DNA of 64,000 nucleotides from Algoriphagus pacificus (GTDB lineage Bacteria; Bacteroidota; Bacteroidia; Cytophagales; Cyclobacteriaceae), in the NCBI RefSeq assembly GCF_017254845.1, contig NZ_JAFKCU010000004.1, positions 62,001-126,000 on the forward strand, given 5' to 3'. Of the stretch, positions 35,101-42,908 are shown piece after piece. The position numbers and the translations under genes were made by a program. Under the pieces are notes generated by a model. The model ran no database searches and was not told where the DNA came from. It was given only the letters and a program-made list of their open reading frames with translations. Each line of letters begins with the position of its first letter. The stretch's first letter is position 1.

Positions 35101-37079
35101 GAATTGACAGAGTCTAAAACCAGCTCACTTGTGAGATCAAAATCCAGGAATTCATCTTTCAAGTTTAAGGATAGGTTGCCATTTCCATTTTCCATGTCGC
35201 CGGCCAGCTTTAGTCCAGAATAATCCGAACCATAAAGTTTCAGACGTTTGAAATCAGATTCTAAGTTTGCAGTCAGGTCATAGATTGAAGTTCCTTGGCC
35301 TTTAGCTTTGATTTCCAAACTGAGGGTGTCAAGATCTGGATTCTTTAAGAGTGTTTCTAATTGCAGCTGATTGACTTGCAGATCCAAATCAAAGCTAAGT
35401 TGATTTGCATCCTGATAGCTTGCGTCTAGTGTTATATCTCCCAAATCAGAATCCAGTTCTAGCTTGGCCAACATGTCCTGTAGACTTCCTTTAGCCTGAG
35501 CCTGAATGGCAATAGTCTCAGGAAATTGGATTCCATAATCTGCTTCATTGATAAATGCTAGCAGCGTTTTTCTGTTTGTTTTAAGCCCTATTTCTGGGAA
35601 ATCTACTTCCATCAAATCTAGGTTTGAGGCATTTGAAACAGAACCATAGGTTTGTAAGGATGTCTCTCCCCATTGAAAATCAAGTATCGGAATCTTAATG
35701 ATTTCTAAGTTTCCATTTGCCTCAATCTCACCCGTAAAAGGGTTTTTTGCCAATTCTTGAAGAAGGGTATCCTGTGCTAAAGATGGATCAAAAAAGTAAC
35801 TGTCTTTGATGTCAAGGCGAACTTCCGTTATAGCTAACTGTAACTCAGATTTGTCTGGATTATCCAGTAAATTTTGAATCGAAGCGTAGCTAAGCTTTGC
35901 ATTTGAGGAAAGAAAACTCCGATTGGTTTCAATTGAAAAATTCTCAATAGCCAATTGGTTTTCGTCAGCGGTAAGGGCAATGATTAAATCTTTTAATTCA
36001 AAACCACTGGCTTCTGTAAACTGGGCTTTTTCAAGATTCAATGCCAATGAATTTTCTTGCAGATTTAAATCCTTTGCTTCAAGATTCAGGTTTTCAAAAT
36101 GAAGAACCTCTGGATTAAAAAAGCCTGAAATAGGAGCTTCGTCTTTGGTTTTATATTCCAAAACATTGTCTTGAAGGGATAAGGATTTTACGTTAACCAA
36201 CCATTCTGGCCAAGTGAATTCCGATGTTTCGGCGATAGAATCAGAAGTAGGGGGAGCAGTTGAAACAGAAAAATCATGGAATAATATTTCAGAATTTGCC
36301 AATGAAACCTGATCAATCACAACTTTCTGATTAGGTAGATCTATCTCTGGAATCTGTAAAATAAAATCACCGATTTTTAGCTGTGCAACCTGCTGATCAA
36401 CCGTGTTTTCATAGTTTAAATTGATGTCATTGAGACTTAAATTCTCTATGCTGATTTTTGGTAAAATGGATTCTTCTTCCGTTTCTTCTGATGGAGGAAA
36501 TGGTTTTGTTTGTTTGTAGCTAAGACTAGTTTCAGTCAAGGAAATCTCCTTGATTCCAAATACATAATTCTCCAGATCTAAGGTTGGAATAGCCAATTCA
36601 AAATCCCCCAATTTGAATTTCACATCCGTTCCCATTACCTCATCTTGGTAGCTGATGTCCATATTTTGGAGAGAAATGGGAGATAAGGTGATGTTTAGAG
36701 GGCTACCCTCTGTTAAAACACTGTCTTGAACTGCCGTGCTGTCTGTAGAGCTAAAGGCATCAATCAAAAACTCATAATTGAATTTGCCTGTACTTTCTGG
36801 TCTTTTTATTCGTGCGGTCAATCCATTCCACTGAAATTGACTCACTTGGATAGCGCCATTTTGAATTAATGGGATCAATTCAAGACCAGCTTCCAATTCA
36901 TCAGAATAAACTAATGTATCCCCAAGATTGTCCGAGATGTAAAATTCTTCCAGGCTGAGATTGCCGGAAAATGTGATAAAAAGTTTGCCTATTCTGACTT
37001 CTGCACCGGTTTTATCTTGGAGATAAGAGGTTGCTTTGTCCACAATGATTCCCTGACCCCACGGGCTTCTTACAAACAA
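32142..37079 (-). CDS. tamB: TamB, translocation and assembly module protein
   Basis: Giant periplasm-spanning protein of the AsmA/TamB family, at least 1645 aa. It is built of repeating beta-strand segments (DLNLNLKG-like) that form a hydrophobic groove, with the TamB C-terminal domain in about the last 450 residues. The tail is a lysine/glutamate run that overlaps the start of tamL. The listed start is the first standard start codon, TTG 37079, but it falls inside the membrane anchor. The open frame continues upstream to a stop at about 37170-37172 and encodes a basic helix plus a perfect membrane segment (IGILLFLFVVLVLF). The real start is therefore probably near 37160, on ATT or another rare codon. 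Confidence 0.88.
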   Translation of the reverse strand: MFVRSPWGQGIIVDKATSYLQDKTGAEVRIGKLFITFSGNLSLEEFYISDNLGDTLVYSDELEAGLELIPLIQNGAIQVSQFQWNGLTARIKRPESTGKFNYEFLIDAFSSTDSTAVQDSVLTEGSPLNITLSPISLQNMDISYQDEVMGTDVKFKLGDFELAIPTLDLENYVFGIKEISLTETSLSYKQTKPFPPSEETEEESILPKISIENLSLNDINLNYENTVDQQVAQLKIGDFILQIPEIDLPNQKVVIDQVSLANSEILFHDFSVSTAPPTSDSIAETSEFTWPEWLVNVKSLSLQDNVLEYKTKDEAPISGFFNPEVLHFENLNLEAKDLNLQENSLALNLEKAQFTEASGFELKDLIIALTADENQLAIENFSIETNRSFLSSNAKLSYASIQNLLDNPDKSELQLAITEVRLDIKDSYFFDPSLAQDTLLQELAKNPFTGEIEANGNLEIIKIPILDFQWGETSLQTYGSVSNASNLDLMEVDFPEIGLKTNRKTLLAFINEADYGIQFPETIAIQAQAKGSLQDMLAKLELDSDLGDITLDASYQDANQLSFDLDLQVNQLQLETLLKNPDLDTLSLEIKAKGQGTSIYDLTANLESDFKRLKLYGSDYSGLKLAGDMENGNGNLSLNLKDEFLDFDLTSELVLDSVNSVIDLNLDLKGADFYRLGFTEKQSRARLQLEAKFTGNPNDFDISTTLHDGLILYDDKTYPTGTLDLQAKIQEDSTSINVASKLLNGFLQTNTNPQALAEALQNHFLAYFGQADSTLVPLDTNIVMNMELRISEDPLLNEVLFQGLEQLDSGSVQLAYYQNLDSVTASIDLPYINYAGTELDSIKLDLISNRDTMNLVFGFQQLTSGPLNMDRTTLTGKLSDSRVYFDFTSLVEEEKLAHIASDIGFSGDSMSIHINPENLILNKAEWSIPETNEVIYATNYLGFQDFSFTRNSQELTFDRNIPGFTEENIAVVFNNFRLGTFTSLLNPDELIAGGKMNGQLVVENPFTAIGLMGKLEIDSLKAIGVPLGNLDLEATAKSLGNYILDLKLRDGGIDLDLNGGFVASENGGDLDIKLDLIKAQMEKIAELSQDQITDASGFISGTLNVSGSTTEPKYQGEFKFNEASFVPTEINTKYLLSNETIRADNEGIYFDQFTIRDTDNNTFDINGKVLTEDLTNPSFDLNLTAKNFMVVNSTDEESDLLYGKGTIDADVSIKGDLVLPIVRANLTIKDNTDLTLIIPETELDLVERDGVVLFVNKQNPDDILTAQLEETTTAFSGYDIQAILSADPNAKFTIVIDPKTGDNLLVSGSADLQMDINPNGRITLSGAYEITDGHYEMSLYNLISKKFDISPGSRITWNGDPMDANLEIRAIYEVETAASDLMSSQLTGSNQETQSQYKRKIPFLVYLNVSGELLKPEISFTLDMPENQRGSFGGSVYSQVLQINEQEDELNKQVFSLLVLNRFFPSQGSDGSNGGAAAIARNSASQVLSDQMNALSSRIFGDSGFQLGVDLDTYREYESGTGQNRTDLNINAQQTLFDDRLVVQVGSQVDLEGSSQSSSTQSGNSILANISFEYMLTEDGRWRIRAFRKNQFESVIDGQLVITGAGLIFNREFNEFSELWKAPVSTESPSEEEKKENEKKEENEK

Positions 37080-37303
37080 GACCAGGACTACAAATAGGAA
37101 TAATAAAATGCCTATCGTAATGCCCAGTATCTTTAAAAACTTTATCAGGTACTTTTTAATGGCTTCAGATTAAAGAATGAAACTTTTGCGAAGTTTTCAC
37201 ATCTTGATTAAAAGACCAAGAAGTAAGCCAGAATGTTACAGGAATGATAATTAAATGACCAGTTTTTTTATTCTGTGTGAATTAAATCCAAGCAATCCTA
37301 AAA

Positions 37304-37339
37304 AAATGCCAAGACTTCCAACCGGAAATCTTGGCATTT
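37304..37339 (-). terminator. Terminator after the PhnB-like gene
   Basis: AAATGCCAAGACTTCC (37304-37319) pairs with GGAAATCTTGGCATTT (37324-37339) with one mismatch. On the minus strand it is followed by a T-run (A-run at 37301-37306 on the plus strand). It ends the transcript of the 37360 gene. Confidence 0.85.
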
Positions 37340-37359
37340 GAACTTTTATATGCTAAGGG

Positions 37360-37794
37360 TTATTCTTCACCTTCTTTCAAATTATAATTTACCATCCAGC
37401 CATTTCCATATTTATCTATAAAACTCCCAAAGTAAGAGCCCCAAAATGCTTTTTCATAAGGCATTTCGATTTTACCGCCGGCAGATAAACCATCGAAGAA
37501 TTTTTTACCCTGTTCTTTACTGTCTGGCATCAGGGAAATGTAATTATGGTTACCTACGTTCAGTTTATGCCCCATACTGGGCATGATGTCACTAGCCATG
37601 ATTTTTACTTCATCAGAGATTTTTAGGGTTACGTGCATCACACGATTTTTCTCTTCGTCAGAAAGATGATCCATTCCTGGAATTTCGCTGAAGTAGTTGA
37701 ATCCTCCGTCAAAATCACCTCCAAGGATGCTTTTGTAAAAAGTTATGGCCTCTTTGGCTTGACCGTCAAAATTTAAATAAGGATGAATTTTCAT
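37360..37794 (-). CDS. PhnB-like VOC-family protein
   Basis: Protein of 144 aa in the PhnB/YjdN-like branch of the VOC superfamily (glyoxalase/bleomycin-resistance fold). It begins IHPYLNFDGQAKEAITFYKSILGG, typical of the family, and has the PDSKEQGKKFFDGLSAGG and FWGSYFGSFIDKYGNGWMVNY segments near the end. Family members often lack the full metal-ligand set and have no proven reaction. 18 bases separate it from the membrane-protein gene upstream, so they form a two-gene transcript. Confidence 0.87.
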   Translation of the reverse strand: MKIHPYLNFDGQAKEAITFYKSILGGDFDGGFNYFSEIPGMDHLSDEEKNRVMHVTLKISDEVKIMASDIMPSMGHKLNVGNHNYISLMPDSKEQGKKFFDGLSAGGKIEMPYEKAFWGSYFGSFIDKYGNGWMVNYNLKEGEE

Positions 37795-37812
37795 AGTACT
37801 TGGGGTTATAGT

Positions 37813-38421
37813 TTAAGATGCTTCAAAAGTAGGTTTGGATGCTGTCCTTTTTTCCAGGTAAAAACTTAAAGTTGACAATAGTAGTCCCAATAAAACTACG
37901 GAGCAGGCAGCGATCCAATTGATATAAGAAATCTGAATGGCAATAAGCTGAAGAGAAAGTCCCGCAAGCCATACTAAATGGCCATTTAAAGTTCTTCCGC
38001 TTCGGGTTTTTAAATCATACTTACTTTTCCCTTCATCAATCATTGGTCTAAAAAAATCCCGATACTGCCAGAGCAGAATCAAATTCAGGAGCATTAAAAA
38101 ACCAAGGACGAAAGGTGTCCCTCTCCAGTTTAGGGAAATAGTTACTATCAAAATGTTTCCAATCATCGGTATCATCATGATGCTTCCCAATAATTTATAA
38201 CGCGTAGTTACCAGCAAGTAACCGATTACGATTTGGCTGTAGGCAATAAACTTCCCGTAAAATCCTAAGCCATAAGGTTCAAGTTCTTCGATCAGCCATA
38301 CCGGTCCGATCCAACCGAAGAACTGATGTTCATGGAATAATTTGGCCATTCCGGCACCCCAAAAGGTAAATCCCAAGAAAATCGAAATTCCCTGGATCAT
38401 TAAGAATGGGATTTTTTTCAT
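37813..38421 (-). CDS. DoxX-like integral membrane protein
   Basis: Membrane protein of 202 aa with about five or six helices. The first helix contains GFTFWGAGMAKLF, which resembles the G-x-x-K-L segment of DoxX-type proteins. A later polar loop (FRPMIDEGKSKYDLKT) separates the last two helices. Function unknown. It starts about 220 bases from the divergent siderophore-receptor gene; the Fur-type boxes there are nearer the receptor, so regulation of this gene by iron is uncertain. Confidence 0.65.
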   Translation of the reverse strand: MKKIPFLMIQGISIFLGFTFWGAGMAKLFHEHQFFGWIGPVWLIEELEPYGLGFYGKFIAYSQIVIGYLLVTTRYKLLGSIMMIPMIGNILIVTISLNWRGTPFVLGFLMLLNLILLWQYRDFFRPMIDEGKSKYDLKTRSGRTLNGHLVWLAGLSLQLIAIQISYINWIAACSVVLLGLLLSTLSFYLEKRTASKPTFEAS

Positions 38422-38565
38422 AGTGATTGGCTGGATTAGATATAAAAATATTCAATTATTCGTGAAAAAGGTACTCCCGTGAATTTCCTCCTACTGGTTA
38501 CAATTTGTGATTGGAGATTTAAAAAAGGTGATATTCAGTGGAATAAAACTTTTTCTTAATTTTCC

Positions 38566-38580
38566 TTAGATTAATTCTAA
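38566..38580. promoter_or_regulatory. Fur-type box 1 (7-1-7, one mismatch)
   Basis: TTAGATTAATTCTAA is a 7-1-7 inverted repeat with one mismatch. It is centred at 38573, 26 bases upstream of box 2. The shape matches the Fur family's 7-1-7 rule; the base content differs from the enterobacterial site. Confidence 0.55.
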
Positions 38581-38587
38581 ATAAGTC

Positions 38588-38618
38588 TTGTTTAGAATCA
38601 TTCTAAGCAATAAGTTTG
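38588..38618 (+). promoter_or_regulatory. Bacteroidota-type promoter of the iron-uptake operon
   Basis: A -33 element TTG (38588-38590) and a -7 element TAAGTTTG (38611-38618, an exact TAnnTTTG match) are 20 bases apart, the usual spacing for the Bacteroidota primary sigma factor. Fur-type box 2 fills the spacer, so a bound repressor would block polymerase. Confidence 0.65.
38592..38606. promoter_or_regulatory. Fur-type box 2 (perfect 7-1-7)
   Basis: TTAGAATCATTCTAA is a perfect 7-1-7 palindrome. It lies between the -33 and -7 promoter elements of the receptor gene, 37 bases before its ATG. Iron-loaded Fur would be expected to repress from here. Confidence 0.65.
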
Positions 38619-38643
38619 CGACATCATTGAAAACTAAACCATC

Positions 38644-41022
38644 ATGAATCGCAGATTTATATTATTACTGAACCTATTTTTCCTAGTTGGGTATCAAGTT
38701 TTGGCGCAGAATGCCGTCATAAAAGGGACTGTCCTGACGGCGGATAAGCAGCCGCTAGAATTTGTCAATGTGGGAATAAAAGGTCTTGCTAAAGGCTCAA
38801 CAACAGACCGCAATGGATTTTTTGAAATCAAAAACATAGAGCCTGGGACTTATTCTGTTTTTGCATCTTTTGTGGGTATTGAAAAACAAGAGAAAAAAGT
38901 AAGCCTGACTGCAGGACAAACAATCACCTTGGATTTTTCGATGGCAGAAACATCTACAGAGCTTTCAGAAATAATTGTGACGGATTATAATTCCAACCGC
39001 TTTTATGCCGACAGCAATTTTACAGTTGCAAAATTACCTCTGACAGATCTTCAAAATCCCCAAGTCTACAACTCTATCTCTCAAAAATTATTGAAAGAAC
39101 AGGTTGTCACAAATATGAATGATGCATTGAAAAATGCGACTGGCGTGGCAAGGCTTTGGGAATCTACCGGAAGGGGAGGAGATGGAGCTGAATATTACTC
39201 TATGCGTGGATTTGCAGTACAGCCTACCATGGTCAACGGGATGCCAAGCTTGAATAATGGTAGCTTGGATCCAGCCAACGTGGAAAGTGTAGATGTAATC
39301 AAAGGTCCATCGGGAACGCTTTTCGGAAGTTCCGTTATTTCTTATGGTGGATTGATCAATATCACTACAAAGCGTCCAGGCGATTTTTTTAGAGGTGAAG
39401 TTGGTTTTATTACCGGAAGCTTCGGTATGAACAGATTGACTGCAGACGTAAACGTTCCATTGAATAACAATGCTGCTTTCCGTGTGAATACCGCATATCA
39501 ATCCAAGAATTCATTTCAAGATGCAGGAGAAAGCAATTCACTTTTCATCGCTCCATCATTTAAGTTTAAAGCAAGTGAAAGATTGACCTTCTTGATCAAT
39601 ACAGAGTTTTTGAATGCCAATTCTGTCAATGCTCCGATGATCTTTTTGAACAGAAACAATCCATTGACTTACTCTTCTATAGATCCTTTTGAGAAACACT
39701 ATGATCGTTCTTTCACCGGAAATGAGCTAAGCATCAATAATAATTCTTACAGCCTACAAGCTCAGGCTTTTTACAAATTGTCAAATAGCTGGACTTCACA
39801 GACTGTCATCTCCAGAAGTTCGTCCAAAACTGATGGATACTACCACTACCTCTACGATTTCAGTGATGGAGATACTTTCGGAAGGTATATCTCAGATAGA
39901 AATGGTCAGACTTTGACTACAGATGTTCAGCAGAATTTTATCGGAGAGTTCCAAGTGGCAGGATTGAAGAATAAGATGATTGTTGGCTTGGATTATTATG
40001 ACCAAGACGTGCTGAATGGGAGTACTGGTTGGGTTGCTAATGGAGCAATGACGCTTTCCGACGGAAATGATACAGGAGTTTTGACCCAGGCTGGTGTCGA
40101 TGAGTTGTTGAAGGGTTCTTTCGAAGGAAATTCTACTGCCTCAACTAGAGTGCTGAGTGCCTATGTATCAGATGTGGTTGAATTGACTTCACAGCTTTCT
40201 CTGATGGCAAGTGTGAGAGTAGATAATTTCAAAAATGAATCTTGGGGTGCTGAATCAGACCAAAACACTCAAACAGCAGTTTCTCCAAAATTTGGAGTGG
40301 TTTATCAGCCGATTAAAGACAAGGTTTCTGTCTTTGGAAACTACATGAATGGATTCGTGAATATTGCGCCTGCCGCGGTAAGCGATGCAGATGGTACCAA
40401 CACCCGATTCAAGACTTTTGATCCTGAAATTGCTAATCAATTGGAGTTTGGCGTGAAAACGAACCTGTACCAAGATAAGATTTCTGCAACCGCCAGCTAC
40501 TATAATATCAAGGTAAAGAACAGAGTGATCACCGATCCTAACAACATCAATAATTCCATCCAAGGAGGAGAAGTGTTGAGCAAAGGCTTTGAGTTTAGTT
40601 TGATTGCTAGCCCTGCGAAAGGCTTGAGTTTAGTTGCGGGGTATTCTAAAAATAATGCTGAAGTGACTGAAGACAATCCTGAAAGTGGATACTTGGGTTT
40701 GAGACCAGAGTCAGCTGGACCAGATCAATTGATCAATTTCTGGGCAAGCTATAATTTCTCAGCAGGTTCTTTAAAAGGTTTCGGTCTTGGCTTCGGAGGA
40801 AATGCTGCCAGCGAATATTTGACTTTGAACAGAGAGAATATCGGGACTTTTGCATTGCCTGCCTATCAGGTTTTGAATGCCTCTCTTTCTTATACAGGTT
40901 CGCAGTATTTTTTAGCCCTGAAAGTCAACAATCTGACTGATCAAAAATATTATTCGGGTTGGTCTACCGTGACGCCACAAAGCCCAAGAAACTTCTCTTT
41001 AAGTCTCAATTATAGATTTTAA
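38644..41022 (+). CDS. TonB-dependent siderophore receptor
   Basis: Outer-membrane transporter of 792 aa. Signal peptide (about 1-21), a CarboxypepD_reg-like domain (about 25-110; IKGTVLTADKQPLEFVNV), a plug (about 125-250; ATGVARLWESTGRGG, SVDVIKGPSGTLFGSS) and a 22-strand-type barrel ending SLSLNYRF. The plug pattern with DVIKGP and FGSSVISYGGLINITTKRP is that of ferric-siderophore receptors of the FhuA/FoxA type. Two Fur-type boxes and a matching promoter lie upstream. The stop overlaps the next ATG (TAATG), coupling it to the PepSY protein. The particular siderophore is unknown, and no synthesis genes are nearby, so it may take up foreign siderophores. Confidence 0.93.
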   Translation: MNRRFILLLNLFFLVGYQVLAQNAVIKGTVLTADKQPLEFVNVGIKGLAKGSTTDRNGFFEIKNIEPGTYSVFASFVGIEKQEKKVSLTAGQTITLDFSMAETSTELSEIIVTDYNSNRFYADSNFTVAKLPLTDLQNPQVYNSISQKLLKEQVVTNMNDALKNATGVARLWESTGRGGDGAEYYSMRGFAVQPTMVNGMPSLNNGSLDPANVESVDVIKGPSGTLFGSSVISYGGLINITTKRPGDFFRGEVGFITGSFGMNRLTADVNVPLNNNAAFRVNTAYQSKNSFQDAGESNSLFIAPSFKFKASERLTFLINTEFLNANSVNAPMIFLNRNNPLTYSSIDPFEKHYDRSFTGNELSINNNSYSLQAQAFYKLSNSWTSQTVISRSSSKTDGYYHYLYDFSDGDTFGRYISDRNGQTLTTDVQQNFIGEFQVAGLKNKMIVGLDYYDQDVLNGSTGWVANGAMTLSDGNDTGVLTQAGVDELLKGSFEGNSTASTRVLSAYVSDVVELTSQLSLMASVRVDNFKNESWGAESDQNTQTAVSPKFGVVYQPIKDKVSVFGNYMNGFVNIAPAAVSDADGTNTRFKTFDPEIANQLEFGVKTNLYQDKISATASYYNIKVKNRVITDPNNINNSIQGGEVLSKGFEFSLIASPAKGLSLVAGYSKNNAEVTEDNPESGYLGLRPESAGPDQLINFWASYNFSAGSLKGFGLGFGGNAASEYLTLNRENIGTFALPAYQVLNASLSYTGSQYFLALKVNNLTDQKYYSGWSTVTPQSPRNFSLSLNYRF

Positions 41023-42179
41023 TGAATTTTAAAAAGACTCTTCATAAACTACACCTGTGGCTCGGACTTTCGTCCGGGCTGGTGGTGTTTATAGTTGCCA
41101 TCACAGGTTGCATTTACGCTTTTCAGGCAGAAATCAAGGACTTGACTTATTCTTTTCTTTTTGTAGAAGCTCAGGATAAAGCAGTTCTTCCTCCCAGTGA
41201 AATCAGTGAAATTGCTTACGATGCTTTTCCTGAAGGGCATCTTCATGCTGTGCTTTATCCTACCAAAGAAAAATCAGTTCAGGCTATTTTCTTTAGCTAT
41301 GGAGAGGGGAATGATCATTATAAAATTGCCTACATCAATCCCTATTCAGGTGAAGTATTAAAACTAAACGATGAGTATGCAGACTTTTTCAGGATTGTAT
41401 TGGACGGTCATTTTTATCTTTGGCTTCCTCCGGAAATCGGTCAACCCGTGGTGGCGTCATTTACTTTGGTATTCTTATTCATGGTGATTTCTGGTTTGAT
41501 CCTTTGGTGGCCAAAAAAGAAAAAGAACCTAAAACAAAGCCTCAAAATCAAATGGTCTGGAAGATGGAGAAGGAAGAACTATGACCTACATCAAGTTCTG
41601 GGATTTTATGTGATGACATTTGCCTTGGTTTTTGCAATCACAGGACTTGTTTGGGGATTCAGCTGGTTTAGAAGTGGTCTGTATTCAGCCATGTCAGGTG
41701 GTGAGGAATTTGTGGAATACTATACTCCTGCCTCTGATTCTTCTCAGGTTTATTCAGGCGAAATTCCGGTATTGGATGCGGTTTGGATGAAAATGAATGC
41801 CTATTATCCAGAGGCAGAATGGATTGAAGTTCACCCTCCAGAATATGAAGGAGCCGCCATCGCTGCCAATGCCAATCCAGATGCCTCTACTTATTGGAAA
41901 TCAGACTACCGGTATTTTGACCAAAACACACTCGAAGAACTTCCTGTAGACCATTTTTACAATCGCTTGGAGGAGTCCACTTTTGCCCAAAAAGTCATGC
42001 GACTGAATTATGATGTGCATGTCGGAGCGATCGCAGGTTTGCCTGGGAAAGTATTGGCTTTTTGCTTAAGTGCCATCATCGCGTCTTTACCAGTGACAGG
42101 CTTTTTGATTTGGTGGGGGAGAAGAAATAAGGAAAAAAGGAAAGCTGTCAAATCCAAAAGAGAATTGGAAATGGCCTAG
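41022..42179 (+). CDS. PepSY-associated membrane protein, putative siderophore-iron reductase
   Basis: Inner-membrane protein of the PepSY_TM family, 385 aa. Four membrane helices are visible (about 14-36, 144-164, 191-212 and 343-365). The first is preceded by LHKLHLWLGLSSG and the third by HQVLGFYVM, both with histidines that could bind heme. The loops on the outer side carry PepSY-like segments. Genes of this kind often sit beside siderophore receptors and are thought to reduce ferric siderophores or otherwise release iron. Its ATG overlaps the receptor's stop codon by one base, so the two are translated together and share the Fur-type control. Confidence 0.87.
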   Translation: MNFKKTLHKLHLWLGLSSGLVVFIVAITGCIYAFQAEIKDLTYSFLFVEAQDKAVLPPSEISEIAYDAFPEGHLHAVLYPTKEKSVQAIFFSYGEGNDHYKIAYINPYSGEVLKLNDEYADFFRIVLDGHFYLWLPPEIGQPVVASFTLVFLFMVISGLILWWPKKKKNLKQSLKIKWSGRWRRKNYDLHQVLGFYVMTFALVFAITGLVWGFSWFRSGLYSAMSGGEEFVEYYTPASDSSQVYSGEIPVLDAVWMKMNAYYPEAEWIEVHPPEYEGAAIAANANPDASTYWKSDYRYFDQNTLEELPVDHFYNRLEESTFAQKVMRLNYDVHVGAIAGLPGKVLAFCLSAIIASLPVTGFLIWWGRRNKEKRKAVKSKRELEMA

Positions 42180-42221
42180 TGGAGAATTATTAAGATTGGA
42201 TTAGTAAGGCTTTGAATTGCG

Positions 42222-42253
42222 AAACGGCGAAGGATTTTAATTCTTCGCCGTTT
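42222..42253 (+). terminator. Hairpin after the iron-uptake operon
   Basis: AAACGGCGAAG (42222-42232) pairs perfectly with CTTCGCCGTTT (42243-42253). The T-run behind it is broken (TTTGTGTTTATTTC), so termination may be partial. Confidence 0.7.
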
Positions 42254-42318
42254 GTGTTTATTTCTAAAACTAATTCTATCAAAATCATTATTTTGGATTC
42301 CTAAATCTTTTTAAAAAT

Positions 42319-42858
42319 ATGGCAACTGCAAGTGAATTAGCTCCTGGAAGTAAACTCAATCATCCAAAATTCGGAACAGGGATGATTTTATCAGTAGATG
42401 AGACTTATTACAAAATCTATTTTTACAATACAGAAGAAGTCAAAACTCTGGCTAGAGATTATGAAGGTTTTACCATAGAGGAAGCCAAAGTTCCGGATTT
42501 CCCTATGCTAACCATGAAGGATGTAGAAAGGGCCATTCGAGAGGCTTTGATCCAAACTTCAGAGCGAGCTCCAATCGTTCCTTTGGGAGGAAAGTGGATG
42601 GGAGGTAATGTTGTTTTCGAACCGAATGACGAAAACCTTCAAACCAAAGAAATTCCAATGGAGACTTTCTTTCATAAAATCGTGATGGTAAGAGAGAAGC
42701 TTCGGGTTTTGGAACAAAACATCAATAATCATCCTAAATTGGACGATGAAGACCGAGTTCACCTCCAGCAATACATCACGCGATGCTACGGTTCCTTGAC
42801 TACTTTCAATGTCCTCTTTGCATACAAAGAAGATCAGTTCAAAGGCAGCGGATCTTAA
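42319..42858 (+). CDS. Conserved hypothetical protein
   Basis: Cytosolic protein of 179 aa that I cannot assign to a named family. The N-terminal 55 residues (LNHPKFGTGMILSVDETYYKI-type) form a small beta-barrel-like domain, similar to those that recognise nucleic acid or protein in other families. A central GGKWMGGNVVFEP segment is glycine-rich. The C-terminal half is helical and polar (KIVMVREKLRVLEQNI). No membrane segment, signal or catalytic motif is seen. It is followed 50 bases later by the GH10 gene but is unlikely to share its function. Confidence 0.8.
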   Translation: MATASELAPGSKLNHPKFGTGMILSVDETYYKIYFYNTEEVKTLARDYEGFTIEEAKVPDFPMLTMKDVERAIREALIQTSERAPIVPLGGKWMGGNVVFEPNDENLQTKEIPMETFFHKIVMVREKLRVLEQNINNHPKLDDEDRVHLQQYITRCYGSLTTFNVLFAYKEDQFKGSGS

Positions 42859-42908
42859 GGATATGATCTGTGAGATTAGACTTTAGAAGACTTTAAACCT
42901 ATAAAACC

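Noticed and set aside
32142-37079. Several antisense open frames of 60-105 codons across tamB
   Set aside because: They lie entirely within tamB, show no domain or start signal, and reflect the long uninterrupted coding frame on the other strand.
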